Assembly: GCA_963697355.1 (NCBI GenBank)
Contig: CAVONV010000023.1
Coordinates: 310,001-374,000, forward strand
Length of the DNA stretch: 64,000 bases
Source of the DNA: CAVONV01 sp963697355
GTDB taxonomy: Bacteria; Acidobacteriota; Vicinamibacteria; Marinacidobacterales; DATDRI01
Direction: 5' to 3'
A program made the translations under genes and the position numbers. Positions 54,598-64,000 of this stretch are shown here, one piece after another. Under the pieces are notes generated by a model that did no database searches, had not been told where the DNA came from, and saw only the letters and a list, made by a program, of their open reading frames with translations. Position 1 is the first letter of the stretch; each line of letters begins with the position of its first letter.

Positions 54598-56331
54598 TCA
54601 TGACATGGCCCTTGGTTCGGGCCCGATACGTCCCAATGTCTCTATCCGTCGTGCTAGAGTTTGAATCTCTCTAGCGATTGAATCGTCTTCTTCACCTCGT
54701 GCAAGCCTGGCTCGCAACCGAGACAGCTGCCGGCGCCAGCGTTGCTCTCTGAGCCGATTCAGACAATCACGGGAGCTTTGACGTGGCCCCAGCGGAGATG
54801 GCTCGAGTGCAATTCGAGTCAACAGGTTTCGGTCCCGATCGGCAGAGAGTCGTCGCATGACGGTATCCGTGGAAAGATTCCCGGTCTGCGCAACCTCCTT
54901 GATGGCTTTCAGTATCGGCTCGGTGATGAGCCCCTTCATGTCCTCGTCGTCGATTTCGTCCAACAACGGATTCGAATCGAGAGGAGCGTTCAAGAGCCAA
55001 CGCACCAGGTCACGCTCTGCGGGTTTCAAGGCGTTCGTCGATTCTTCGGGGAGACGGATCTCTTTGGCCCGCCCCAGCACCTTCCGCCGAAGCTCTTCAA
55101 CGATGGTCTCGTCGGAGATACCCGCGCGCTCCGCCAGTCTGCTAACGTACGCGATTCTTTCCACATGGCTCTGAATGAGAGTCAAAGTGGGCAGGACCTC
55201 GTTCAGAAAGGTTGCCTTTCCCCGAGGAGTGCTCACATCATGGCGCTCAGCCGTGCGTTCCATGAGATAGTCAATGAACAAGGTCGCATTCGCCAGTTCC
55301 TTACTGTAGGTTTCCGGCCCGTTCTTGCGAATGAAGCTGTCGGGATCTTCGCCTGGCGGCAATGTCAGAACCGATACTTGGAAGCCCTCCTCGATGAGCA
55401 AATCGATACTTCTGCGGGTGGCAATCTGTCCGGCTGCGTCGGGGTCGAAGTTCACCACAACGCGGTCCGAGTATCGCTTGAGAAGACGTGCATGACCCGC
55501 CGTGAGGCTGGTGCCGCAACATGCGACGGCGTTGCCGACACCGGCTTGTTGGGCTTGGATACAATCAAAGTACCCTTCCATCAAAATGGCGAAACCATCT
55601 TTGCGAACGAACTCTTTGGCGCGGTCGAAATCGAAGAGCGTGTAGCTCTTTCTGTAGATGACGCTCTCCGATGAGTTCAAGTACTTGGGCTCGCCTTTGT
55701 CGAGAAGCCTGGCTCCAAAGGCGACGACTTTGCCCGATTCGCTCCGAATGGGAATCATGACGCGCCCGCGAAACCGATCATAGTAGCCGCCGCCATCCCG
55801 CCGCGGGACAGCTAGTCCGGAGCGAGCAATTTCGTCCGGTTTGTATCCTTTACGAGTGAGGTGCTCGAGGAGGTTGCTCCAGTTGTCGGGAGCGAAGCCA
55901 AATTCTCTTTCCTCGATCGTCTTGCGACTTAGACCTCTTTTCAGGAGATATTCCAGCGCTCGCCGGCCGCTCGGCCGCTCGAGCAGTTGATGCCGGTAGA
56001 AACGATTGGATTCCTGGTGTAACGAGAGAAACAAAGAGCGATCGTCCCGCTCCGCTCGGTTCCCTTTGGACGTCGGAACCGTAATGCCGGCCCGGTTGGC
56101 CAGATGCTCCACGGCCTCCATGAACGACATCTTGTCGTAGAGCATTAGGAACTTGAAAACGTCCCCTCCCTCGCCGCAACCGAAGCAGTGAAAAATCTGA
56201 CGTTCCGGACTGACGTTGAAAGAAGGCGTTTTTTCTTTATGAAACGGACAGAGCCCCTTGTAATTCTTTCCCGCCGGCTTCAAGGACACGTATTGGGACA
56301 CCACGTCCAGCATCTCGGTGCTCGTTCTCAC
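54598..56331 (-). CDS. dnaG: DNA primase DnaG
   Basis: A 577-residue primase that lays RNA primers at the replication fork. The N-terminal CHC2 zinc site is CPFHKEKTPSFNVSPERQIFHCFGCGEGGDVF. The Toprim core has AILMEGYFDCIQAQQAG and NFDPDAAGQ. The GTG at 56331 is the first usual start, but upstream codons in frame (PSFIDQVRTSTEMLDVVSQYV) match the standard DnaG start. The real start may therefore be ATG 56363 in the next frame, joined by one missing base. Lies between mutS2 and rpoD. Confidence 0.94.
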   Translation of the reverse strand: MRTSTEMLDVVSQYVSLKPAGKNYKGLCPFHKEKTPSFNVSPERQIFHCFGCGEGGDVFKFLMLYDKMSFMEAVEHLANRAGITVPTSKGNRAERDDRSLFLSLHQESNRFYRHQLLERPSGRRALEYLLKRGLSRKTIEEREFGFAPDNWSNLLEHLTRKGYKPDEIARSGLAVPRRDGGGYYDRFRGRVMIPIRSESGKVVAFGARLLDKGEPKYLNSSESVIYRKSYTLFDFDRAKEFVRKDGFAILMEGYFDCIQAQQAGVGNAVACCGTSLTAGHARLLKRYSDRVVVNFDPDAAGQIATRRSIDLLIEEGFQVSVLTLPPGEDPDSFIRKNGPETYSKELANATLFIDYLMERTAERHDVSTPRGKATFLNEVLPTLTLIQSHVERIAYVSRLAERAGISDETIVEELRRKVLGRAKEIRLPEESTNALKPAERDLVRWLLNAPLDSNPLLDEIDDEDMKGLITEPILKAIKEVAQTGNLSTDTVMRRLSADRDRNLLTRIALEPSPLGPRQSSRDCLNRLREQRWRRQLSRLRARLARGEEDDSIAREIQTLARRIETLGRIGPEPRAMS

Positions 56332-56371
56332 TTGGTCGATGAAGCTCGGTTGGAATGTGGCATCGTCTGTG

Positions 56372-58760
56372 CTATTCCTTCAACTCCACAACGGTGACGG
56401 CACCGCTTCTCTCCGACTTGGTGACTGGTCACATGTGGATGACTCTCCAGCCACTTCCGAATGGCGTTTCTCAGCCGACCCTTGCCGAGTCCGTGAATGA
56501 GACGGACGGTGCGATGGTCGGACAAGAAGGCATCGTCCAGGAACTTGTCCGCTTGCGAAAGCGCCTCGTCGACGGTGCAGCCGATGACGTTGAGCTCGTG
56601 GGGAACATACTTTCGTTCGGGAACACTCGTGTGGGAAGAAGGGGCCTCCATGATAGGGGATCGGGCGGATTCCAGATCGTTCACCCAAATGCGGAGTTTC
56701 TTATCCCTTACCATGACTTCAACTTCGCCGGTACCGATGGTTTCCACAACGACCCCGGTCAGGCCAAGAGAGGAAATGGTGACCTGGTCTCCGGCACATA
56801 CATCGAGTGGCGGACGAGTTTCGTCTTTCTCAACGGGTACGAACTGAGCTTCGAGCTCCTCGATTTTCTTGATGGCTTCAGTTTCCATCTGGACCGGCGT
56901 AGGTCTCGTCGCGAAGATTTCCTGAGCGGAACGGAATTTCACTTCCTCTATCACATTCCGGAGCTCTTGACGCGCCTGCTCGGTTTCCACTTGAATTTGG
57001 ATTCTCGAGGCCTCCAGCTGCTCGACACGACTCCGTTCGGCGGCTCGTGCCTTGTCTTTTTGGTGGCGAAGCTCTTCGCTCAAGGCTCTTCTCTCACGTT
57101 CGAGAACTTCGCGTTCTTCCGCCAGTTTCTGTCCGTCCGCCTCGAGCTTGTCGATCATGTCTTCGACTTGTCGCTCTTTCTTGCTCTGGAGATCACGGGC
57201 TGTTCCTACCACCTTGGCCGAAAGACCGAGACGGAGAGCCATCTCGAACGCTAGACTTCGGCCGGTCGAGCCTTCGACAAGATGGTAGATAGGCTCGTAG
57301 GTCTCGGGATCAAACTGAAAAGAAGCCGAGCCGACTCCATGGGTTGTCGTGGCGTAGGATTTGAGCATTCCGTGATGCGTCGAGGCGAGCACCAAGGCTC
57401 CGCGACCTCGAAAATGCTCGACAAGGGCCGTTCCCAATGCACCACCTTCGGAGGGGTCGGTTCCAGAGCCGACTTCGTCGAGAAGAATCAGCGCAGGCTC
57501 TTCGAGTTCATTGTCCATCTCAACGATGTTCTTGAGGTGGGCGGAGAACGTGGACAGGCTGGAGCCAATTGATTGTTCGTCCCCAATGTCCGCGAAAATC
57601 TGTCGGAAAACAGGGAACGTGCTGTTGGCTGTGGCGGGTACATGCAAGCCTGATTGAACCATCAACGAAAGCAAGCCCGCGGTCTTGAGGGCGACCGTCT
57701 TCCCACCTGTGTTAGGACCGGTGATGACGAGGGCATTTTTGTCGCGATGAATCCGGAACGAAATGGGCACGGCCTCGGGTTCCGGCTGCGGCAGGCCTGA
57801 GCGTTCCGCGATCCTGGCGACAAGCAAAGGATGGCGTCCGGAGACGATCTCGAGATCGTTGTCTTCGTTGATATGCGGTTCGGTTCCGCCGTAAGCCTCG
57901 CTGAGAGATGCTTTTGCCAACATCAAATCCAAATGACCTAGCAAGTCCACGGTCCTTGCGAGCGCGGACTTGTGTAGGCGAACTTCGTTCGTGAGGGCGA
58001 GGAGGATGCGTTCCACCTCCTGCCTCTCTTGCTCCTCGACGGACACGATATCGTTGTTGATCTCCACCGTGCTGAGCGGCTCGATAAAAAGCGTGGCACC
58101 ACTGGACGAAGTTCCATGGACGATTCCGACGAGATCCCCTCGACACTCAGAGCGAACCGGCAAAACGGCTCGACCGTTCCGTTCCGTAATGATTTGGTCC
58201 TGAAGGATCTTCCGAGAGTCCTTTTGCCGAAAATAAGACTCGAGGATACTGCGTAACCGGTTCCTGAGCTTGAAGATCCGGGCTCGGAGACTGCGAAGTT
58301 GCGGGCTAGCATTATCTTTTACCGTTGCGGTGTCGCTGTCGATGGCTTTCTCTATCGGACCGCGAAGAGCGTCGAGCTCGGGAAGCTCGCGGCCAATGGA
58401 CAGAATCGATTCCAGCTTCAGGGCGGAACCATCTTGGTTTAAGCTCGATTTCACTCGACTGCTGGTTCGACAGAACACCGCCAGCTCAACGAGCGCGGAG
58501 GCATCCAATGACGCCCGTTCGACATTGAGAGCTTCCAAATGAGACCGCACATCTGGCGCTTCGCCAAGAGCCACGTGCCTACCATCAGAGCGCAGACGAC
58601 AAGCTTCGCTCGTCTCCTTCAAGGTCTCTCCAACTTCACCTGGCTCGGTAGATGGTAGGACTGCTAGAGCCCTATCCAACCCGAATGGTGTCTGGGTGAA
58701 GCTCCCGAGGACCTTCAGGATTTTGTCGAATTCGAGAGTCTCTAAAACTCCGCTCTTCAT
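56372..58760 (-). CDS. mutS2: Endonuclease MutS2 (C-terminal frameshift)
   Basis: A MutS-like ATPase that suppresses recombination or rescues collided ribosomes. ATG 58760 gives MKSGVLETLEFDKILKVL, the family start; the frame is open to 58892 but unlike MutS2. The Walker A motif is VITGPNTGGKTVALKT and Walker B is ALILLDEVGSGTDPSEGGAL. A long coiled coil leads to the Smr nuclease domain (LNVIGCTVDEALSQADKFLDDAF, RLIHGLGKGRLRNAI). The frame runs past the family end. Dropping one base near 56400 gives GAVTVVELKE and a stop at 56372, the usual MutS2 ending. About 796 residues. Confidence 0.93.
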
Positions 58761-59014
58761 CCGAAGGACGCGCCTAAGACCGCCGGGCGCACTCGAAAAG
58801 CGGACGCTTTCCCTAATCCCGGCAAAATAGGTGTACGTAAGGCCGATTTTGGCCCAAACGTCCAATTTAACACGGAGATGCTCCCCGTCCAAACCCCGGG
58901 AAGCTATTCCCTTAAGCTATTGTTCTCTTGCAATTTAGGAACGAAAGGGCAGGCTGTCAAGGTGTGAGAGAAATGCTTTTTGCGCTCCGTTGAGGAAAAG
59001 TCCCGAAACGGGAG

Positions 59015-59767
59015 TCAGTTCGGCCTCCTATTCATGAGCCCCGCGAGGTATCCTGCCCCGAAACCATTGTCAATATTGACGATAGCGACTCCAGTGGAAC
59101 AGCTATTGAGCATGGCGAGAAGAGCCGAGACTCCACCGAAGCTCGCGCCGTAGCCAATACTGGTGGGAACGGCGACCACAGGAACGGCTACGAAGCCAGC
59201 GACCACGCTGGGCAACGCCCCTTCCATTCCCGCCGCTACAACGACTACCTTGGCCTTGGAGAGCAACTCCTGATGGGATGCCAACCGGTGAAGGCCGGCG
59301 ACCCCTACGTCAAAGAGACGTTCCACCTGACATCCCATGAGATCGGCGGTCAGGGCGGCTTCTTCCGCTATGGGGATGTCCGAGGTGCCTGCTGAGACGA
59401 CCAGCACCAAACCGGAGGTGCGGGGAAGGGGTTGGACCTCGACAACAACGGCCCGAGCTTCTTCCTTCCAGCTCGCTTTGGGATGGAGCGCAGCAACCTC
59501 TTTGTAAGCTTCTTCGGTGGTCTTGGTCACGAGGACGTTCTGGCTCTGTTCGATCAACCGTGAAGCAATGGCGCTGATTTGAAAGGGGGTCTTACCCGGT
59601 CCGAAGATGACTTCGGGAAATCCCCGTCGAAGGTGCCGATGGTGGTCAATTTTTGCGAAGCCGATATCCTCGAAGGGTAAGAAGCGGAGTCGTTTAGACG
59701 CTTCCTCGGGTGACGTGGCGCCGGTGGCAACTGCCTCGAGCAGCTCTCGGATTTTATCTGGATTCAT
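59015..59767 (-). CDS. larB: Nickel-pincer cofactor biosynthesis protein LarB
   Basis: A 250-residue protein with a purE-like (AIR carboxylase) domain. LarB carboxylates nicotinic acid adenine dinucleotide to pyridinium-3,5-biscarboxylate, the first step of the nickel-pincer cofactor of lactate racemase-type enzymes. Matches: FEDIGFAKIDHHRHLRRGFPEVIFGPGKTP, VVSAGTSDIPIAEEAALTA and NIDNGFGAGYLAGLMNR. LarC, LarE and any LarA are not in the window. Intact frame. Confidence 0.92.
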   Translation of the reverse strand: MNPDKIRELLEAVATGATSPEEASKRLRFLPFEDIGFAKIDHHRHLRRGFPEVIFGPGKTPFQISAIASRLIEQSQNVLVTKTTEEAYKEVAALHPKASWKEEARAVVVEVQPLPRTSGLVLVVSAGTSDIPIAEEAALTADLMGCQVERLFDVGVAGLHRLASHQELLSKAKVVVVAAGMEGALPSVVAGFVAVPVVAVPTSIGYGASFGGVSALLAMLNSCSTGVAIVNIDNGFGAGYLAGLMNRRPN

Positions 59768-59854
59768 GGTGTTACACTCGTTTTCTTTCGTGAGGAAGTG
59801 TCTCTAGTCCGCTTTCGGGCGACGGGCCCTCCCTCTCCCATGTTCGAAGAAAGT

Positions 59855-61156
59855 CTATTCTATCTTACTTGCATTGTTCCCGAGAAAGCGTCGGTGGGGT
59901 GAACAAGCTAACACCACCAGGAGCACAAGAAAAGGACCATATTCGAGGAGCTTGTAGATGCTGTGCTGCACCCAAGCTTCACCCGGGGGTGTAAGAAAAG
60001 GGGCGTGGTAGGAAAGGACGATCGTCCCGGTGAGCAAAAGCCAAGCGGCGTTCGTGTAGAAACACAAATAGGGAACGATCCACATGAGATACCAAGGGTG
60101 CAACGTCGTGGTGAATAGTAGAATGGCTCCGATGGCCAGATAGCACCCACGCAGTGGAGGGACGTTGCGGAGAATGAGGTAGCCCATCAATCCCCCCAAC
60201 AAGGTGGCCACAATGGCTTTGGATAGATCGAGAGAGCCTGTAGCCTGATATATCAGGGCGAATAGGCTGTCGTTGGCTCTCCACCTCGTGCCAAACTCAT
60301 AAAGCCCGCGAAAAGCTTCCGAGCCGACATCCACGTAGGGTATGGAAATGATGAGACAAGTGACGGGCATTGCCAGCCAAGCCCTGGCTCGTACCGACCG
60401 CACAAACAGTGGTGCGAGAATGAAGCCCATGAGCTTGGCGAGGCCCGAAAGGCAAGGAAGCAGATGGACAAGGTGTCCTTCTCAAAAAAGATGGCGCCGT
60501 GCGCCGCGAGTAAAAAGGCGAGCGCAAGAACGTCGTTGTGACCGTTGCCGGCGACTTCGACGATCACCAGAGGGCTCCAGGCGTAGATACCGCCCTTGAC
60601 GAGGTCATTCCGGCCATTTTGAGGAGACCCATCAACAAGCCAATCACGACGAGGTCGATGAGGACGAAAACACCTTTCATCCAGAGCAGGCTCTCCGAAA
60701 TCGCCGTGACGGAGGCAAAAAGGATCTCCATCAGAGGCGGGTAGATCGTCGGGATGTCCTTGTTGTTGATGCCCCGATACAGGGGATCACGAAGGTGTTG
60801 GAGCTCGGGTGCTTGCGGAGCGTAGCGATAGGGATTGATGCCTGTCGCTGGACGCGGCCATCCCATACATATCGGTAGATGTCGTCGGAAAGCTCGGGTG
60901 GCGCGAATAGGAAAGGTAAGCGCAGGAACACCGCGACGACCAAAATAAAGTGCGCTGTGCTCTTGGGGGCATTGACACGATGGCAGACGAAATAGACCGC
61001 TACGAGATAGATGCCGACCATAGCGAGATACCCGCTCAAGAACGGTATGAAGCGGTCATCCACTGCCATCATCGGGGCCGTCCAGATCGCGAGAGCTTCC
61101 AGGAGGCCGCCGAGCAAAATCAGCGGAATCCAGTTGTGCCGGTCATGTTCCTTCAT
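59855..61156 (-). CDS. GT-C type polytopic glycosyltransferase (three frameshifts)
   Basis: The coding sense moves through four frame segments. It starts at ATG 61156 (MKEHDRHNWIPLILLGGLLEALAI), continues in GINPYRYAPQAPELQHLRDPLYRGIN, then VEVAGNGHNDVLALAFLLAAHG, then LLFTTTLHPWYLMWIVPYLCFY to 59855. Each change is in the same sense and fits one missing base (near 60855, 60580 and 60430). The DDIYRYVWDGRVQ...GINPYRYAP pattern and nine or more hydrophobic helices match polyprenyl-phosphate-dependent mannosyl/glycosyltransferases (GT87/GT-C group). Joined length about 434. The sugar is unknown. larB is downstream. Confidence 0.75.
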
Positions 61157-61241
61157 TTTGCGCTATCTTGTGACACAGTCATTGAGAGAACAGGTAGCGA
61201 GTCACGTGACTCCTTGAGTCTTCCTGTGTGGATATATTGAT

Positions 61242-62762
61242 ATGAATGCCTTGGCCGTCTCGACGCTGGCATTGTACTTTGCAGTGCTCCTTTTCCTGGC
61301 CGTTTACGGCCTCCATCGGTACCTGATGCTCTATCTATACTACAAGCATCGACGCCGCGCGCCTCGAGTCGTTGGGAGGTTCGAGACTCTCCCGAAGGTC
61401 ACCGTGCAGCTACCCATCTTCAACGAGATGTACGTTGTGGAGCGTCTCATCGACGCGGTCGCTCGTCTCGACTATCCACGTCACCTCCTCGAGATCCAAG
61501 TTCTCGACGATTCGACGGATGAAACGGCAGAGATAGCCGGACGAAGACCGTGGACTATCGAAACGAAGGCACTGAATATCCATCACCTCCATCGCAAGGA
61601 TCGCATCGGCTACAAGGCGGGCGCTCTGGCTGAGGGCTTGAAGAGCGCCCGGGGGGAGTTCATCGCGATGTTCGACGCCGACTTCGTTCCGAAATGGGAT
61701 TTCTTGCAAAAGACCATCCACCACTTCGTTCAGCCAAGTGTGGGGATGGTGCAAGTCAGGTGGGGACATATCAACCGAGACTATTCCCTTCTCACTCGAG
61801 TTCAATCCGTTTTGTTCGATGGTCATTTCGTCCTCGAGCACGGGGCGCGAAATCGTTCGGGACGTTTCTTCAATTTCAACGGAACCGCTGGGATTTGGCG
61901 CCGACAAGCCATCGAAGAATCCGGGGGATGGCAGCACGACACCCTGACCGAAGATTTGGATCTTTCCTATCGGGCACAGCTTCGAGGATGGCGCTTCGTC
62001 TTTCTGCCGGAAGTGGTTTCTCCCGCCGAAGTTCCTGTCGAAATGAACGCTTTCAAGAATCAGCAATATCGATGGGCAAAGGGATCCATCCAGACGGCAA
62101 GAAAGCTGCTTCCACGTATTCTCGCGAGCCCTCTGCCTCTGGCGGTCAAGGTGGAGGCGACCTTCCATTTGACCGCCAATATCGCTTACCCGCTCATGGT
62201 TGTGCTCTCCGTCTTGATGTTCCCGTCTATGTTGATCCGGTACAACATGGGTAAGTACGAGATGCTACTCGTCGACATCCCTTTGTTCCTTTCTGCTACC
62301 GCCTCTATCGCGAGCTTCTATGTCGTCTCTCAGCGGGAGATCTACGCCGATTGGAAACAGAAGATCCTGTTTGTGCCTTTCGTGATGTCGCTTGGAATCG
62401 GTCTGTCAATCAATAACGCTTGCGCCGTCATTGGAGCATTGACCCGTAGCGATGTTCACTTCGTCCGAACGCCTAAACTCGGGATCGAGTCGAGCTCCGA
62501 CCGTTGGCGGCTCAAGAGGTATCGTGGTCACGTTGGATACCTGCCCCTCGTGGAGATCGGTTTCGGCCTGTACCTGGGAGCGGCCGCCCTGTATGCAACG
62601 ATGCATCAGATTTTCGCCATCCTGCCGTTCTTGGTCCTGTTTCAAGTTGGCTTCCTCTGGTCTGGTTTCTTGTCCTTGGCGCAAGGCGCACGCCCGATGG
62701 CGCTCACGTTGCGGGGACACCCAAGGTTGCTTGACTCCCCTCGAGCAGCGCGGATAGACTGA
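61242..62762 (+). CDS. Membrane family 2 glycosyltransferase (cellulose/glucomannan-synthase-like)
   Basis: A 506-residue processive-type GT2. One N-terminal membrane helix leads to the GT-A core with VTVQLPIFNEMYVVERLI, VLDDSTDET, MFDADFVP, TEDLDLSYRAQLRGW and the acceptor-binding QQYRWAKGSIQT (QxxRW). Four to five membrane helices follow (about 300-500), forming a channel. These features fit enzymes extending beta-linked polysaccharides. The product is not predictable. It diverges from the GT-C gene, with about 85 bp between starts. Confidence 0.88.
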   Translation: MNALAVSTLALYFAVLLFLAVYGLHRYLMLYLYYKHRRRAPRVVGRFETLPKVTVQLPIFNEMYVVERLIDAVARLDYPRHLLEIQVLDDSTDETAEIAGRRPWTIETKALNIHHLHRKDRIGYKAGALAEGLKSARGEFIAMFDADFVPKWDFLQKTIHHFVQPSVGMVQVRWGHINRDYSLLTRVQSVLFDGHFVLEHGARNRSGRFFNFNGTAGIWRRQAIEESGGWQHDTLTEDLDLSYRAQLRGWRFVFLPEVVSPAEVPVEMNAFKNQQYRWAKGSIQTARKLLPRILASPLPLAVKVEATFHLTANIAYPLMVVLSVLMFPSMLIRYNMGKYEMLLVDIPLFLSATASIASFYVVSQREIYADWKQKILFVPFVMSLGIGLSINNACAVIGALTRSDVHFVRTPKLGIESSSDRWRLKRYRGHVGYLPLVEIGFGLYLGAAALYATMHQIFAILPFLVLFQVGFLWSGFLSLAQGARPMALTLRGHPRLLDSPRAARID

Positions 62763-62780
62763 GACTTTCCTGGCGATATC

Positions 62781-63368
62781 ATGCGTAGAGAAAATGCCAT
62801 CTTCTTTGTGTCCGGTCTCATTTTTGGGGTCCTGGTCGGGTATTTCGTTTTTCAAAGCGTGATTCAAGCGCCCGTGCCGGTCTCCGCTGGCGTGAGTGCA
62901 TCTACGAGTCGTGGTCCAGCATCGGAGTCGGCCGAGCTCGACCACGATCAAGTGGCTCGGTTGGAAGCCCGGGCGGCAGAGAATCCGGAGGATGGTGAGA
63001 TCCCGAGACAAATCGGCATCCTCTATATGGAATCCAGTCACCTCCAGCAGGCGGTTCTTTGGTTCCGCAAGTCGCTGGAAATCGACGAGCACGACCTCGT
63101 CGCGAGGAACCATTTGGCGATATCCCTTGCGGGACTAGGAAGGGTTGACGAAGCGGTTTCTGAATATAAGGCCGCTTTGGCTGTCGAACCGTTGGATCCA
63201 CCGAGCCTTCTGGGGTTGGGAAGAGTGCTTCTGCTGGGCAAGAACGATATCCGTGGCGGCATCGAGGTGTGGGAAAAGCTCGTCGAGGCGGCTCCCGACT
63301 CTCCTGAAGCGCGGAGTATTCGAGATGAGCTCGAGGCTCTGAGGTCCGCACATACCATGGGTCAGTGA
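62781..63368 (+). CDS. Membrane-anchored TPR-repeat protein
   Basis: A 195-residue protein with one N-terminal membrane helix (about 8-28) and a periplasmic linker rich in Ser and Ala. About three TPR units (residues 60-180; IPRQIGILYMESSHLQQAVLWFRKSLEI, ARNHLAISLAGLGRVDEAVSEYKAALAV) end the chain. It resembles the TPR part of CcmH/NrfG-like or assembly proteins. The gene begins 18 bp after the GT2 stop, so they may be coexpressed. Confidence 0.8.
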   Translation: MRRENAIFFVSGLIFGVLVGYFVFQSVIQAPVPVSAGVSASTSRGPASESAELDHDQVARLEARAAENPEDGEIPRQIGILYMESSHLQQAVLWFRKSLEIDEHDLVARNHLAISLAGLGRVDEAVSEYKAALAVEPLDPPSLLGLGRVLLLGKNDIRGGIEVWEKLVEAAPDSPEARSIRDELEALRSAHTMGQ

Positions 63369-63407
63369 TCTTGATTCCACCACTTGCTCTGGGTAGCTTT
63401 TGTTGAC

Positions 63408-63689
63408 ATGATTCGTCTCCTTCAATTTCTTGCAATCATTCTGTTGTTCCGGTCCGTGTGGCGGGCCGTTCAACGGATGCTGGGAGAAGTGGAGACGAGA
63501 AAAGTTCCAGGTGACAGGTCGGGGAATGAAGGGATGGTCTATCGAGGGCAGATGGTCCGGGACCCGGTTTGTGGGGTTTACGTGCCGGAGAAAGGTGCCT
63601 TGACCGAGCGCCGGGGAGAAGAGGTTTTCTATTTTTGCTCGGAGACGTGCCGGAAGTCGTTTCTGGGCAGCAAGGCGCAGGCAAGTTGA
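63408..63689 (+). CDS. Small membrane-linked YHS-domain-like protein
   Basis: From ATG 63408 the product has 93 residues. An N-terminal hydrophobic helix (LLQFLAIILLFRSVWRAV) is followed by a YHS/TRASH-like metal-binding part: MVRDPVCGVYVPEKGAL and YFCSETCRKSFL, with the CG and CxxxC residues. Such domains often bind copper or other soft metals. A TTG at 63384 is an alternative start. Its stop overlaps the start of the next gene (TTGA). Confidence 0.75.
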   Translation: MIRLLQFLAIILLFRSVWRAVQRMLGEVETRKVPGDRSGNEGMVYRGQMVRDPVCGVYVPEKGALTERRGEEVFYFCSETCRKSFLGSKAQAS

Positions 63690-64000
63690 GTCAGATAGAA
63701 CAACTCAAAAGCGACATCTGTGAGATCGGACGCCGCCTCTACGAACGTGGATACATCGCTGCCAAAGAGGGAAACGTCAGCATCCGGGCCTCGGAAGGCG
63801 AGGTCCTGTCAACGCCCGCAGGTGTTTGCAAGGGAACCATGACGCCGGACATGGTCGTAGCTTGTGACCTATCCGGTAAGAAATTGGAGGGAGCGCTAGA
63901 GGTCTCGACGGAGATCCAAATGCACCTAACGGTCTACAAGGCAAGGCCCGACGTGAAGGCCGTTGTACATGCCCATCCGCCGACGTCGACCGGTTTCGCA
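63686..64000 (+). CDS. Class II aldolase/adducin family protein, N-terminal part (runs off window)
   Basis: TTG at 63686, overlapping the previous stop, opens 105 codons that reach the window edge. LYERGYIAAKEGNVSIRASEGEVLSTPAGVCKG and VVHAHPPTSTGFA match the start and the zinc-binding HxH of class II aldolases (fuculose-1-phosphate aldolase, methylthioribulose-1-phosphate dehydratase and relatives). The exact substrate cannot be known without the C-terminus. Confidence 0.85.
   Translation, partial: MSQIEQLKSDICEIGRRLYERGYIAAKEGNVSIRASEGEVLSTPAGVCKGTMTPDMVVACDLSGKKLEGALEVSTEIQMHLTVYKARPDVKAVVHAHPPTSTGFA

Overview
The window is a moderately G+C-rich bacterial chromosome segment carrying almost only housekeeping genes. 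A diderm envelope is indicated by lpxC, a LapA-LapB-like protein, an outer-membrane barrel protein and a lipoprotein. MurE carries the DNPR motif of meso-diaminopimelate-adding ligases. Acidobacteriota or a close relative is my best guess, from the mix of dcw order, bacterial Topo VI, LapAB-type and peptidase/propeller/barrel proteins. This is inference; no rRNA gene is present to settle it.

Layout: (1) 1-5.1 kb, minus strand: dprA-topA-trmFO-xerC, a conserved block. (2) 5.4-9.7 kb: small TPR protein, lipoprotein and a large zinc-peptidase/propeller/barrel protein. (3) 9.8-16 kb: rplU-rpmA-obgE-nadD-rsfS, a sigma-54-type AAA+ activator, a LapA-LapB fusion and comF. (4) 16-21 kb: secreted phospholipase-C-like protein, ECF sigma factor with a STAS partner, small proteins, lpxC and a Yip1-like protein. 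(5) 21-24 kb, minus: a DNA topoisomerase VI operon (A and B subunits), rare in bacteria. (6) 24-29 kb: AsmA-like protein, two GT2 glycosyltransferases and a YchF paralogue with degraded nucleotide-binding motifs. (7) 29-46.8 kb: a full dcw cluster mraZ-rsmH-ftsL-ftsI-murE-murF-mraY-murD-ftsW-murG-murC-murB-ftsQ-ftsA-ftsZ, preceded by a clear promoter and three 10-bp-spaced MraZ boxes. (8) 47-52 kb: GAF protein, B12-binding radical SAM protein, AcpS-like protein, pgeF and cdsZ-like. (9) 52-59 kb, minus: mutS2-dnaG-rpoD-tRNA(CAU), a macromolecular-synthesis block. (10) 59-64 kb: larB, a GT-C glycosyltransferase, a processive GT2, TPR and YHS proteins and a truncated class II aldolase.

Two things stand out. 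First, intergenic spaces carry degenerate tandem repeats with strict 7-bp or 8-bp periodicity that sit just after, or even supply, the stop codons of the preceding genes. A two-copy GC-rich palindromic element and two REP-like hairpins also occur. Second, many indispensable genes (topA, comF, murD, ftsW, murG, rpoD, mutS2) are interrupted by frameshifts or a stop although the protein sequence is conserved in the neighbouring frame. This looks more like consensus or assembly error than gene decay, and rpoD alone has five same-direction shifts in about 360 bp.
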